Positions 22,356 through 31,185 of a stretch of 42,908 nt of DNA are shown here, piece after piece. The translations under genes were made by a program, and so were the position numbers. Below the pieces are notes generated by a model. That model saw nothing but the letters and a program-made list of their open reading frames with translations, did not search any database and was not told the origin of the DNA. Positions within the stretch are counted from its first letter, which is position 1; the number at the start of each line of letters is the position of its first letter. The stretch comes from JANNWF01 sp052390415 (lineage in GTDB: Bacteria > Pseudomonadota > Gammaproteobacteria > Xanthomonadales > Xanthomonadaceae): positions 1-42,908 of the forward strand of contig JBQTGY010000061.1 in NCBI GenBank assembly GCA_052390415.1, given 5' to 3'.

Positions 22356-23885
22356 ATGTCCACTGTCACCTCATCCACCGTCGATCAAAAGCAGATCAAC
22401 CACGCCGTGTGGAGTGCCTGCGACACCTTTCGCGGCACCGTGGACCCCAGCATCTACAAGGACTATGTCCTCACCATGCTGTTTCTGAAGTACCTGTCGG
22501 ACGTCTGGCAGGACCACTACGACGAGTACCAGAAAAAGCACGGCGATCATCCCGAGTTGATCGAAGAGCTGCTGATGACCGAGCGCTTCGTTCTGCCGAA
22601 GTCAGCCAACTTCTGGGCCCTGCACGAGCGCCGCTTCGAACCCGGCAACGGCGAGCGCATCGACAAGGCCCTGCATGCGATCGAGGACGGCAACGGCGGC
22701 AAGCTGCGCGACGGCGACCACGGCGTGTTCCAGGACATCACCTTCAACAGCAACCGGCTCGGCGACGAAGCGCAGAAAAACGACATCCTGCGCCATCTGC
22801 TGGAGGACTTCGCCAAGCCCGAACTCGACCTGCGCCCCAGCCGCGTCGGCAAACTCGACATCATCGGCAATGCCTACGAGTACCTGATCGAGCGCTTCGC
22901 CGCCAGCGCCGGCAAGAAAGCCGGCGAGTTCTACACCCCGCCGGAAGTGTCGGAACTGATGGCGGAACTGGTGCAGCCCATGGCCGGCGATAGCATCTGC
23001 GATCCGGCCTGCGGCTCGGCATCGCTATTGATGAAATGCGCCCAGCAGATCAAACGCCATGGCTCAAAGGTCTACCAGCTCTTCGGCCAGGAGGCGATCG
23101 GCAGCACCTGGGCGCTGGCCAAGATGAACATGTTCCTGCACGGCGAAGACAACCACCTGATCAAGTGGGGCGACACCCTGCGCAACCCGCGCCTGCTCGA
23201 CGCCAACGACAACCTGCTGCTGTTCGACGTGGTGGTAGCCAATCCGCCCTTCTCGCTGGAGAAATGGGGCCATGACGCCGCCAGCAAGGACCGCTTCGGC
23301 CGCTACCGTCGTGGCCTGCCGCCCAAGACCAAGGGCGACTACGCCTTCATCCTGCACATGATCGAAACCCTTAAACCCGGCAGCGGCCGCATGGCCGTGG
23401 TGGTGCCGCACGGCGTGCTGTTTCGCGGCGGCGCCGAAGGCCGCATCCGCCAGCAGCTTATCGACGAGAACCTGCTGGATGCGGTGATCGGTTTGCCCGA
23501 GAAGCTGTTCTTCGGCACCGGCATTCCAGCGGCGGTGCTGGTGTTTCGCAAGAAGAAATCGGACACGAGCGTGCTGTTCATCGACGCCAGCCGCGAGTTC
23601 GACGATGCCAAGAATCAGAACAAGCTGGGCGCGCAGCACATCGGCAAGATCGTCGAGACCTTCGTCGCGCGCGCAAGCGTTGACAAGTACGCCTGGCTCG
23701 CCACACCCGCCGAGATCAAGGAAAACGACTACAACCTCAACATCCCGCGCTATGTCGACACCTTCGTCGAAGAGGAAGAGATCGACCTCGCCGCCGTGCT
23801 GGAGGAGCGCAAAAAGCTGAAGGCCGAGTTGGCGCAGATCGAGGCGCAGATGGCGGTGTATCTGAAGGAGTTGGGGTATGAGTAG
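22356..23885 (+). CDS. hsdM: Type I restriction-modification methyltransferase subunit
   Basis: The protein (509 aa) is an N6-adenine methyltransferase. The N-terminal HsdM helical domain (VWSACDTFRGTVDPSIYKDYVLTMLFLKYLSDVW) is followed by FYTPPEVSELM, the SAM-binding motif DPACGSASLL (about 216-225) and the catalytic NPPF in VVVANPPFSLEKW (296-299). It joins HsdS to methylate adenines in the two half-sites and is needed for cleavage by HsdR. The C-terminal helix (EEEEIDLAAVLEERKKLKAELAQIEAQM) likely docks on HsdS. Its end overlaps the start of the broken BRO-type gene by 8 bases. Confidence 0.95.
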   Translation: MSTVTSSTVDQKQINHAVWSACDTFRGTVDPSIYKDYVLTMLFLKYLSDVWQDHYDEYQKKHGDHPELIEELLMTERFVLPKSANFWALHERRFEPGNGERIDKALHAIEDGNGGKLRDGDHGVFQDITFNSNRLGDEAQKNDILRHLLEDFAKPELDLRPSRVGKLDIIGNAYEYLIERFAASAGKKAGEFYTPPEVSELMAELVQPMAGDSICDPACGSASLLMKCAQQIKRHGSKVYQLFGQEAIGSTWALAKMNMFLHGEDNHLIKWGDTLRNPRLLDANDNLLLFDVVVANPPFSLEKWGHDAASKDRFGRYRRGLPPKTKGDYAFILHMIETLKPGSGRMAVVVPHGVLFRGGAEGRIRQQLIDENLLDAVIGLPEKLFFGTGIPAAVLVFRKKKSDTSVLFIDASREFDDAKNQNKLGAQHIGKIVETFVARASVDKYAWLATPAEIKENDYNLNIPRYVDTFVEEEEIDLAAVLEERKKLKAELAQIEAQMAVYLKELGYE

Positions 23886-24354
23886 GGTCGACACTCAAAG
23901 GAGTGCCGATCATGTGGCGCTGTTTCAGGAGCGCTCGATTCGACGCACCTGGCACGGCGATCAATGGTGGTTTGCCATCGTTGATGTCGTTGCAGTGCTC
24001 TCCGAATCCGTGCAATCAGAGAGTTACATCAAGGATTTACGCCGACGCGACAAGGACTTAGCCAAAGGATGGGGGCAAATTGCCACCCCCCTCCGTGTCG
24101 CAATCGGGCCAGTAGGGCGCAATAACCAACGGGCATTGCGCCGTTCTGTTGACCAACAACGAACGACAGGGCGCTTGGCTTGCTCCGCGAGTTTGAGCGT
24201 TTCGCGCCGACGCGCTGAAGTTGGCGCAATGCCCGTTGGTTATTGCGCCCTACGGGCTACAGACAAGAGTTCCATACATGCGCCGCCTGCATCGCAAGCA
24301 CGCTCGCAAACCAAGGCCGTCAAGGGGAAGAAAGGAGGCAAGAGTGATCCCTGA
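23878..24354 (+). pseudogene. BRO-family gene fragment disrupted at a REPIN
   Basis: The open frame (158 codons) starts within the end of hsdM. The first 73 residues look like a BRO-N/antirepressor-type domain: RSIRRTWHGDQWWFAIVDVVAVLSESVQSESYIKDLRRRDKDLAKGWGQIATPL. From codon 79 the frame runs through the 142-base REPIN at 24112-24253, then a Lys/Arg-rich tail with no family likeness. The missing remainder of the BRO domain and everything after it seem deleted, replaced or displaced by the REPIN. BRO and RhuM-like genes are often found inside type I operons as accessory genes. Whether a short product is still made is unknown. Its last 11 bases overlap the hsdS start. Confidence 0.75.
24112..24253. 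repeat. REPIN: perfect 31-base inverted pair (GTAGGGCGCAAT type)
   Basis: Units at 24112-24142 and 24223-24253 are perfect reverse complements across 31 bases, separated by 80 bases. Each begins GTAGGGCGC on its outside edge and folds on itself (GGCGCAAT/ATTGCGCC). Outer GTAG plus hairpin is the diagnostic REP form moved by RAYT transposases. The element lies in the broken BRO-type gene, between hsdM and hsdS. Confidence 0.85.
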
Positions 24355-25612
24355 TGGCTGGAGGATCCGACAACTCGGCGAGATCGCTCAGATCGGTTCG
24401 GGAGGCACCCCCGACCGCAGCAAGCCCGCCTATTGGGGAGGTGAAATTCCGTGGGTGACCACCGGAGAGATCACGTTCAACGAGATCAAGGAAACCGCCG
24501 AGAAAATTACCGAAGCTGGATTGAACAGTTCAGCTGCAAAGATGTTTGAACCCGGCACGCTTCTGATGGCCATGTACGGGCAAGGCAAGACACGAGGGCA
24601 AGTGGCGAAGCTGGCGATCAAGGCAGCGACCAACCAGGCATGTGCAGCCATCGTGCTGAATGCGGATCAGGATCCCGGCTTCTTTTTCCACGTTCTCTCC
24701 TGGAAATACGTCGCTATTCGGGGACTCGCAAACTCAGGCTCGCAGCAGAATCTGAGTGGTGCAATCGTGAACGCGATCGAGGTGCCGGTTCCGGGGATCA
24801 ACGAACAACGGAGGATCGCGCAACTACTTTCTTGCTGGGACAAAGCCATCGCCACCACAGCGTTGCTGCTGACGAACGTTCGAAAGCGAAGGCTGTCATT
24901 GCTCAGCAAGCTCTTGCAGGTTCCTGCCGCGACTGAGGAAGTCTCTGATCGGGAGCGCGATGGGAGCCATCCGCCATCAGTGCGGGCAGGAATCCCTAAG
25001 CTGCCGCCACCGCCGCCGGGCTGGCTCCAAAAATCGTTGAGCGAGCACATTCGGGAAGTGCGTCGCCCCATCACCCTAAACCCAAACGGCATGTACAGAC
25101 TCGTCACCGTCAAGCGTTCGCGTGGCGGAGTGAAGGAACGAGCCGTGGTGCTGGGCAAAGACATCAAGACCCCAACGCAGTTTGCACTGAAGACTGGCGA
25201 TTTCGTCATCTCAAAACGGCAGATCGTGCATGGCGCTTGCGGCGTTGTCCCGCCCGAGCTGGACGGAGCAATCGTTTCCAACGAGTACGCGGTACTCAAC
25301 TCCGATGGCCAAGTGGACCTGAGGTTTCTCCGGTACCTGTCCGAGTCGGTCTACTTCCAGCAGAGCTGCTTCCACTCCAGCATCGGTGTGCATGTTGAAA
25401 AGATGATCTTCAACACGGGGCGATGGCTATCCTGGTCTTTCAACATCCCTCCGCTGGCAAATCAACACCACATCATCGAAGTGCTCGACAGGGCGAGTGC
25501 GGAGGTAGCCGCCTATGAGCTCTACCTTGAGACGTTTCGGCGGGAGAAGCGCGCCTTGATGCATCAGCTCCTCACCGGCAAGCGCCGCGTGAAGCTTGAT
25601 CGTTCGGAGTAA
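24344..25612 (+). CDS. hsdS: Type I restriction specificity subunit, two recognition domains
   Basis: The protein (422 aa) has two target recognition domains. The first starts GWRIRQLGEIAQIGSGGTPDRSKPAYWGGEIPWVTTGEI and ends with ALLLTNVRKRRLSLLSKLL, the first coiled-coil spacer. The second (SLSEHIREVRRPITLNPNGMYRLVTVKRSRGG) ends with the second spacer near LYLETFRREKRALMHQLLTGKRR. GSGGTP and the IPVP/NEQRRIAQLL motif are typical of HsdS. The start is GTG 24344, with AAAGGAGG five bases before it. Longer readings would extend into REPIN sequence. It overlaps the end of the BRO remnant by 11 bases, so its present start may have been created or preserved after that insertion. Confidence 0.9.
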   Translation: MIPDGWRIRQLGEIAQIGSGGTPDRSKPAYWGGEIPWVTTGEITFNEIKETAEKITEAGLNSSAAKMFEPGTLLMAMYGQGKTRGQVAKLAIKAATNQACAAIVLNADQDPGFFFHVLSWKYVAIRGLANSGSQQNLSGAIVNAIEVPVPGINEQRRIAQLLSCWDKAIATTALLLTNVRKRRLSLLSKLLQVPAATEEVSDRERDGSHPPSVRAGIPKLPPPPPGWLQKSLSEHIREVRRPITLNPNGMYRLVTVKRSRGGVKERAVVLGKDIKTPTQFALKTGDFVISKRQIVHGACGVVPPELDGAIVSNEYAVLNSDGQVDLRFLRYLSESVYFQQSCFHSSIGVHVEKMIFNTGRWLSWSFNIPPLANQHHIIEVLDRASAEVAAYELYLETFRREKRALMHQLLTGKRRVKLDRSE

Positions 25613-25622
25613 GGAGCAGCCC

Positions 25623-28600
25623 ATGACCCCTAACCCCCGCGAGCAGTACGCCAGCCATATCCCCGCGCTGAAAACACTGATCGCGCTGGGCTGGGAGTTT
25701 CTGCCCGCTTCACGCTGCCTCGCCAAGCGCGGCAGCACGCGCGAGTTGATCCTGCGTGACGAACTCATTGCGGTGCTGCAGACGCGCCGTTTCGAGTTCA
25801 AGGGGCAGGCCTATCCGCTGTCGGCCAATGCGATCGAGCACATCGTGCGCGAGCTGGCGGCACCGGGGCTCAATGAAGGCTTGCTCAGCGCCAGCGAACG
25901 CCTGTACGACAAGCTGTGTCTGGGCATCACCGTGACCGAGTTCATCGACGGCCAGCGCCATGCGGCGACGATTCCCATCATCGATTGGGATCAGGTCGAC
26001 GCCAATCGATTCCATGTCACCGAAGAGATGGAAATCGCCAGCGCCGGCGGCACGCATACGCGCACGCCGGATCTGGTGGGCTTCGTCAACGGCATCCCGC
26101 TGGTGGTGATCGAGGCCAAGCGCCCGGATGCGGCCAGCGCCAGCAAGGATCGTCTCGACGAGGGCATCAGTCAGCACCTGCGCAATCAGCGCAACGACGA
26201 GATTCCGGCGCTGTTCGTGTACGCCCAGCTGCTGTTGTCGATCAGCGGTAGCGACGGCCGCTATGGCACTACCCGCACGGCGAAGAAATTCTGGGCGCGC
26301 TGGCGCGAGGAGCACATCGACGAAGCGACGTTCTCAACCATCAAGGGCACACCGCTTGTGTCGACCCAGCGTGCCGCGCTGTTCGCTGGCAAGCCAACCG
26401 ATCTGGGCGCCTTCTTCGATCTGCTCTGGTCGCAGGACGAACGGGTGACCGATCAGGATCGGCTGTTGATCGGCCTGCTGACGCCCGCGCGCCTGCTGGA
26501 TTTCGTGCGCTGGTTCATCCTGTTCGACCGCAAGAGCGGCAAGATCGCCGCGCGCTATCCGCAGGTGTTTGGCATCAAGGCGCTGATTGAGCGCATCAAT
26601 GGGCGCAGGCCCGATGGCGGGCGGCAGGGCGGCGTGCTCTGGCACACCACCGGCTCCGGCAAGTCGCTGACCATGGTGTTCCTGTGCAAGGCGCTATTGC
26701 TTGAGCCGACGTTGCGGCAGTGCCGCGTGGTGGTGGTGACGGATCGCGTCGATCTGGAGAAGCAGCTTTCCGACACGTTTCTGGCGAGTGGTGCCTTTGG
26801 TTCGGCGATTGCCACCAGAAAGGACGGCGAGCGCGCCAAGGCGCGCTCCGGCAAGGATCTGGCCCAGCGCATCGGCAGCGGCAGCGAGCGCATCCTGTTC
26901 ACCATCCTCAACAAGTTCAATTCGGCCTCGCGCCTGCCGGAATGCCGTAATCCCAGTAGCGACCTGATCGTGCTGATCGATGAAGGACATCGCAGCCAGG
27001 GCGGCGAAAATCACGAGCGCATGAGAATTGCGCTGCCGAACGCGGCCTATGTCGCCTTCACTGGCACACCCTTGCTGAAGCAGGACAAGACCACCAACAA
27101 GTTCGGCCCGATCGTGCACGCCTACAGCATGCAGCGCGCGGTCGACGACCAGACCGTCGCACCGCTGCTATACGAAGAGCGTCGCCCCGAGCTGACGGTG
27201 AACGCCAAGGCCATCGACAACTGGTTCGACCGCATCACCATGCCGCTCAGCGAGCAGCAGCGCTCGGACCTGAAGAAGAAGTTCGAGAGCAAGGGCGCGG
27301 TGTATGGCTCGGACAACCGCATCGAACTGATCGCCTGGGACATCGCAGCGCACTTCAACGCCAACATCAAGGCCCTCGATATGGGCCTGAAGGGTCAGGT
27401 CGCTGCCGACAGCAAACTGTCCGCGATTCGCTACCACAAGCACCTGCTGGCGACTGGTCTGGTGACTGCCGCCGTGGTCATTTCGCCGCCCGATACGCGC
27501 GAAGGGCACGAAAGCGTGGATGAATCTTCGTCGCCGGAAGTGCAGCAGTGGTGGAAGGCCAATGTCGGCAGCGACGCGGAAGCCTACGAGCGCCGAACCA
27601 TCGCGGACTTCGCCACGCCGGGTGCACCTGACCTGCTGATCGTGGTCGACAAACTTCTGACTGGCTTCGACGAGCCGCGCAATGCGGTGCTCTACATCGA
27701 CAAGCCGCTGAAGGAGCACAACCTGATCCAGGCGATCGCGCGTGTGAACCGCATGCACGAAGAGAAGGAGTACGGGCTGCTGATCGACTATCGCGGCATT
27801 CTCGACGAGCTGGATACCTCGATGCGCGAGTACCAGGATCTGGCGACACGAACCCAGAGTGGCTACGACCTGGAGGACATTGACGGGCTGTACCGCTCGA
27901 TCAGCTCGGAGTACAAGCGCCTGCCGATGCTGCACGATCGCCTCTGGGCGATCTTCAAGGACGTGCGCAACAAACAGGATCGCGAACACTACCGCCAGCT
28001 GCTGATTCCGCGCTATGCCGATGACGCCGACGGCCACAGCGTCGACACGCGACAGAAGCGGCGTGACGACTTCTACGCGGCACTGACCGAGTTCGGCCTG
28101 TGCCTGAAGCTGGCGCTGTCATCGCGTGCGTTCTTTGAGGACAACAGCTTCCCTGAAAGCCTGATCGCGACCTACAAGCAGGACCTGCGCTTCTTCACCA
28201 GCCTGCGTTTGATCACCCGCCAGGACGCGCAGGAAACGGTGGACTACAGCGCCTACGAGCAGCAGATTCGGCGACTGGTGGACAAGCACGTGGTGGGCAA
28301 CTCCATTGCCGAACCGGAGGGCGTCTACATCGTCGGCGAACTGGGTCGCGAGATCGCGCCGGATGACTGGAGCGCGGAAAAGACGCGCAACGAAGCCGAT
28401 TTGATCCGCACCCGCGTGCGCAAGTCCATCGAACAGGATCTGGCCGACGATCCCTATGCGCAGTGGGTGTTCTCGGAGATGCTCAAGCGCGCGATTGCCG
28501 AGGCCGACGCGCTGTTCGATCACCCAGCCAAGCAGTACGCTCTGTTTCGCGCCTTCGAGCGCAACCTTCTGGCGCGCGACGTCAAAGGCATTCCGGCCGC

Positions 28601-28907
28601 GCTCGCGGACAATGCGCATGCGCGGGCGTACTTCGGAACCTTCCGACTCGCCTTGGGGGCGGACGGAGTATCTGAGGCGCCACCCGAGGAGCGTGACGCG
28701 TGGGTTGCCGATGCGTTGGCGATCGACGCCGCAGTCGACCGGGCCGTCGCCGAGCACTCGCTCAACGCGCAGGACATCGAAGCCAGCATCCGCCAGTCTC
28801 TGCTGCCGCGGCTGTTCAAGCGTTTCGGCATGGACAAGACCCGCGAGATCATCGAGTTGGTGCTGCAGATCGTGCGGGTGGGCCTGAGCCGTCGCCATCG
28901 TCCATGA
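25623..28907 (+). CDS. hsdR: Type I restriction endonuclease motor and nuclease subunit
   Basis: The protein (1094 aa) starts MTPNPREQYASHI behind AAGGAG. A PD-(D/E)xK nuclease core appears as RTPDLVGFVNGIPLVVIEAKRP (Asp ~150, Glu ~164, Lys ~166). The superfamily 2 translocase has Walker A HTTGSGKSLTM (Lys ~347), VVVVTDRVDLEKQL, DEGHRSQ (the Walker B motif) and FTGTPLLKQ. Later helicase motifs are KLLTGFDEPRNAVLYIDKPL and QAIARVNR. The C-terminal helical region begins about residue 800. All catalytic motifs are intact, so it should cut unmodified DNA with HsdM and HsdS. The stop overlaps the YgjP-like gene start (ATGA). Confidence 0.95.
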   Translation: MTPNPREQYASHIPALKTLIALGWEFLPASRCLAKRGSTRELILRDELIAVLQTRRFEFKGQAYPLSANAIEHIVRELAAPGLNEGLLSASERLYDKLCLGITVTEFIDGQRHAATIPIIDWDQVDANRFHVTEEMEIASAGGTHTRTPDLVGFVNGIPLVVIEAKRPDAASASKDRLDEGISQHLRNQRNDEIPALFVYAQLLLSISGSDGRYGTTRTAKKFWARWREEHIDEATFSTIKGTPLVSTQRAALFAGKPTDLGAFFDLLWSQDERVTDQDRLLIGLLTPARLLDFVRWFILFDRKSGKIAARYPQVFGIKALIERINGRRPDGGRQGGVLWHTTGSGKSLTMVFLCKALLLEPTLRQCRVVVVTDRVDLEKQLSDTFLASGAFGSAIATRKDGERAKARSGKDLAQRIGSGSERILFTILNKFNSASRLPECRNPSSDLIVLIDEGHRSQGGENHERMRIALPNAAYVAFTGTPLLKQDKTTNKFGPIVHAYSMQRAVDDQTVAPLLYEERRPELTVNAKAIDNWFDRITMPLSEQQRSDLKKKFESKGAVYGSDNRIELIAWDIAAHFNANIKALDMGLKGQVAADSKLSAIRYHKHLLATGLVTAAVVISPPDTREGHESVDESSSPEVQQWWKANVGSDAEAYERRTIADFATPGAPDLLIVVDKLLTGFDEPRNAVLYIDKPLKEHNLIQAIARVNRMHEEKEYGLLIDYRGILDELDTSMREYQDLATRTQSGYDLEDIDGLYRSISSEYKRLPMLHDRLWAIFKDVRNKQDREHYRQLLIPRYADDADGHSVDTRQKRRDDFYAALTEFGLCLKLALSSRAFFEDNSFPESLIATYKQDLRFFTSLRLITRQDAQETVDYSAYEQQIRRLVDKHVVGNSIAEPEGVYIVGELGREIAPDDWSAEKTRNEADLIRTRVRKSIEQDLADDPYAQWVFSEMLKRAIAEADALFDHPAKQYALFRAFERNLLARDVKGIPAALADNAHARAYFGTFRLALGADGVSEAPPEERDAWVADALAIDAAVDRAVAEHSLNAQDIEASIRQSLLPRLFKRFGMDKTREIIELVLQIVRVGLSRRHRP

Positions 28908-29632
28908 CCGCGCAGACCCTGAGCTACGGCGACGAGCGCATCCGCTATCGCGTTCGCTTCGCGCCAGCGTCAAGGCGCAAGCTCGCGATCCATGTGCTGC
29001 CGGATGGTGAGGTTTGGGTCGAGGTGCCCGACGGCACGTCGCTTGCCCTGATCAAACAATCGGTCGCCAGGCGTGCACGCTGGCTCAGCGAGCATCTGCA
29101 GGCGATCAATCGACGTCGTGTCGCCGTGCTGCCGCGCGAGTATGTCAGCGGCGAGAGCCACTACTATCTGGGTCGCCGCTATCTGCTGAAGCTGAGGCAA
29201 AGCAGTGTCGAGCCGCCCTCGGTGGCGCTTCGACAAGGTCGCTTCCAGGTGGTCGCAGCCAGCTGCGACACTGCATTGGTTCGAGCACTCATGCGCGATT
29301 GGTATCGACGTCGCGCACGATTGGTGTTCGAGGCGGGACTTGCTGCGTGGGTCGGCTACCTTCCCTGGCTGGACGAGGCACCCTGCTGGAAATTGGTCGC
29401 GATGAAGCGGCAATGGGGAAGTTGCTCGCCGAAAGGAACGCTTAGTCTCAATCCGCACCTCATCAAGGCGCCCCGGCGCTGCATCGACTATGTATTGCTG
29501 CACGAACTGTGTCATCTGCGCTTCCCGAATCATCAGCAGGGATTCCATCGGCTGCTGCTCAGGCACATGCCCGCGTGGAAAGAAGCAAAACGGACACTGG
29601 ATGAGATGGCCGAGCAGCTGTTGTCTGAGTGA
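28904..29632 (+). CDS. YgjP-type metallopeptidase-like protein (DUF45)
   Basis: The protein has 242 aa. It has an N-terminal beta-rich region (IRYRVRFAPASRRKLAIHVLPDGEVWVEVPDG) and a C-terminal zincin: QWGSCSPKGTLSLNPHL, then DYVLLHELCHLRFPNHQQGFHRLL with HELCH at about 200-204 and a third His at 210. This is the DUF45/YgjP pattern, present in many type I restriction loci. The start overlaps hsdR (ATGA), so it is part of that operon. Substrate is unknown; regulation or clearance of HsdR has been suggested by location only, which remains inference. Confidence 0.9.
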   Translation: MTAQTLSYGDERIRYRVRFAPASRRKLAIHVLPDGEVWVEVPDGTSLALIKQSVARRARWLSEHLQAINRRRVAVLPREYVSGESHYYLGRRYLLKLRQSSVEPPSVALRQGRFQVVAASCDTALVRALMRDWYRRRARLVFEAGLAAWVGYLPWLDEAPCWKLVAMKRQWGSCSPKGTLSLNPHLIKAPRRCIDYVLLHELCHLRFPNHQQGFHRLLLRHMPAWKEAKRTLDEMAEQLLSE

Positions 29633-29670
29633 GTGCAGTCGATCGAAGCTGGCCAGCACAACAGTCGCTT

Positions 29671-29705
29671 CAGCGGCACGTGACCTCAAGTCACTTCGGT
29701 CGCTG
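29671..29705 (+). terminator. Inverted repeat after the restriction operon
   Basis: CAGCG and CGCTG flank GTGAC/GTCAC around CTCAA, a two-part stem 38 bases after the stop of the YgjP-like gene. No T-run follows. It could end the operon transcript in a Rho-dependent way or be a simple hairpin. Confidence 0.3.
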
Positions 29706-29757
29706 CGGCGGTCTATTACCCTCGTCTGTAAGGTGTGAGCTGGCAAGGCGTTGGCTG

Positions 29758-30495
29758 CTACGCCGGCGTCGACAGAGGCGGTCGAACTCCACTTTCATCC
29801 GACGCCTGCACGCCCTTCGTCAACAGCCAGACACCCAGACTCACCTCAAACAATCCCATCGGCAGCATCGGGATGTACTGCAACGACGCCAGGCTCGGCG
29901 CAATCACAATGCCGGCCGCAAACAGTGCAAGCAGCAACGATGCGCCGATGCCCCAAGCACCGATCATGCGTGGCAGGTAGCCAGATTTGTACAGCAGAAA
30001 GGCGAAGATGCTGCTGCCGAGTCCCAACAGGATGAAGCCGAGGTTGACTGCTGCACCCTGCACGCTGACGGCAGCCGTGGCGAGCTGATTGAACGTCGCT
30101 GCCTCGTCTGGAAAACGTTGAGCCACAGCGATCAAACGCAAGGCGGCCAAGCTGTTCACCGTGGCGCTGTAGTGAATCGCGAGTTCCATCAGACGTAGCG
30201 CCAGGGCGAGCAGGGCGAGGTTTCGGTCAATGGGGCGCAACAACACATACAACGCCCAGGACGCCAGCAGCACGGCCGTGTAACAAACCATGTCGGTAAT
30301 GATCGACAATCGAAACAGCGCTTCGGACTGCATGATGTTGAGTACAGTTTGCTCGGCATCCCCGCGCACCAGCAGCGAGCCGCGGGCGTACAGCTGCGCG
30401 AACACGCCGGTCGCCATCTGCAACAGATACATGCACCCGGCAAAACGGGCCAAGCGCATCGGGCTGGCGTTTGCGAACCTGACGTGGCTGTTCAA
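29758..30495 (-). CDS. DUF4386-family membrane protein
   Basis: The protein (245 aa) has about six helices: FAGCMYLLQMATGVFAQL, TDMVCYTAVLLASWALYVLL, LALLALALRLMELAIHY, LGFILLGLGSSIFAFLL, MIGAWGIGASLLLALFAAGIVIA and PMGLFEVSLGVWLLTKG. The LARFAG-YLL opening and the central LRPIDRNLALLALALRLMEL match DUF4386 proteins, whose role is unknown. I chose the TTG start at 30495 because GGGAG sits 7 bases upstream; the ATG at 30459 lacks a site and a longer reading reaches 30534. It is convergent with the restriction operon. Confidence 0.75.
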   Translation of the reverse strand: MNSHVRFANASPMRLARFAGCMYLLQMATGVFAQLYARGSLLVRGDAEQTVLNIMQSEALFRLSIITDMVCYTAVLLASWALYVLLRPIDRNLALLALALRLMELAIHYSATVNSLAALRLIAVAQRFPDEAATFNQLATAAVSVQGAAVNLGFILLGLGSSIFAFLLYKSGYLPRMIGAWGIGASLLLALFAAGIVIAPSLASLQYIPMLPMGLFEVSLGVWLLTKGVQASDESGVRPPLSTPA

Positions 30496-30987
30496 GGCGT
30501 AACTCCCAATCGCGCATGCGTTGCGCCAAGGCAAAAGATCTCAGCAACGCGCCTGACGGGTCCTGCGGAAACTGCAAACACAAGAATCATGTGGAGTGCC
30601 TGTGCGGTCGAACTCGACGCCGGGATTGGATCGCTGAACCAGGGCGATGCGCCTGGGCGAGCTCAAACAGTCGATGGCCGAAACATCGCGGCTACCGACG
30701 CTCTCGGCAAGCACTCACGAGACAAACTGCCGCCGCGCAGCCGCGAGTCGCGTGGTGAGGCGACGAAGCGCGCTGGGCCGGTCGAGCGGATGCAGTGGCT
30801 GCGCAGAGAATGTCGTGTGACTACGGCTGTTTCAGCTTCACACCATTCGCCAACACGACGCACCGGATGCAGCCCACGCATGCTCGAATGGTCACGAAGG
30901 GTCTTTGGGTAAGCCATGGCACTGACGATCACGAGGGCACGATGCGTGATGTAGCCCAACCCGCACCCAAACTTCCGGAGTAACCCC
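30496..30987. other. Gene-free region
   Basis: About 490 bases between the DUF4386 gene and the Pmp3-like gene. Overlapping open frames on both strands have no protein-like content. The final bases carry the GGAG ribosome binding site of the gene at 30988. I found no confident promoter or structured RNA. Confidence 0.5.
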
Positions 30988-31161
30988 ATGGCCGCCACCG
31001 CAACCGACATCTTCAAGATCATCTTCGCGATCCTGCTGCCACCGCTGGGCGTGTTCCTCGAGGTCGGTTTCAAAGGCCACTTCTGGCTCAGCATCGTGCT
31101 GACGCTGCTTGGCTTCATCCCCGGGATCATTCACGCGTTTTACGTGATCCTGAAGCACTGA
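30988..31161 (+). CDS. Pmp3/YqaE-family small membrane protein
   Basis: The protein has 57 aa: MAATATDIFKIIFAILLPPL, then GVFLEVGFKGHFWLSIVLTL, then LGFIPGIIHAFYVILKH. Two hydrophobic helices carry the family signature ILLPPLGVFLE in the first and a GFIPGIIHAFYVI in the second. Pmp3/YqaE proteins (UPF0057) sit in the plasma membrane and are linked to salt and membrane-potential stress in plants and yeast. GGAG lies 7 bases before the ATG. It is monocistronic and convergent with the glycosyltransferase gene, 24 bases away. Confidence 0.92.
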   Translation: MAATATDIFKIIFAILLPPLGVFLEVGFKGHFWLSIVLTLLGFIPGIIHAFYVILKH

Positions 31162-31185
31162 GGCTCATCGCTGCCCTGCGGATGG

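Noticed and set aside
27168..28037. A 289-codon minus-strand frame inside hsdR
   Set aside because: hsdR is intact with all motifs on the plus strand; the antisense frame lacks protein-like features.
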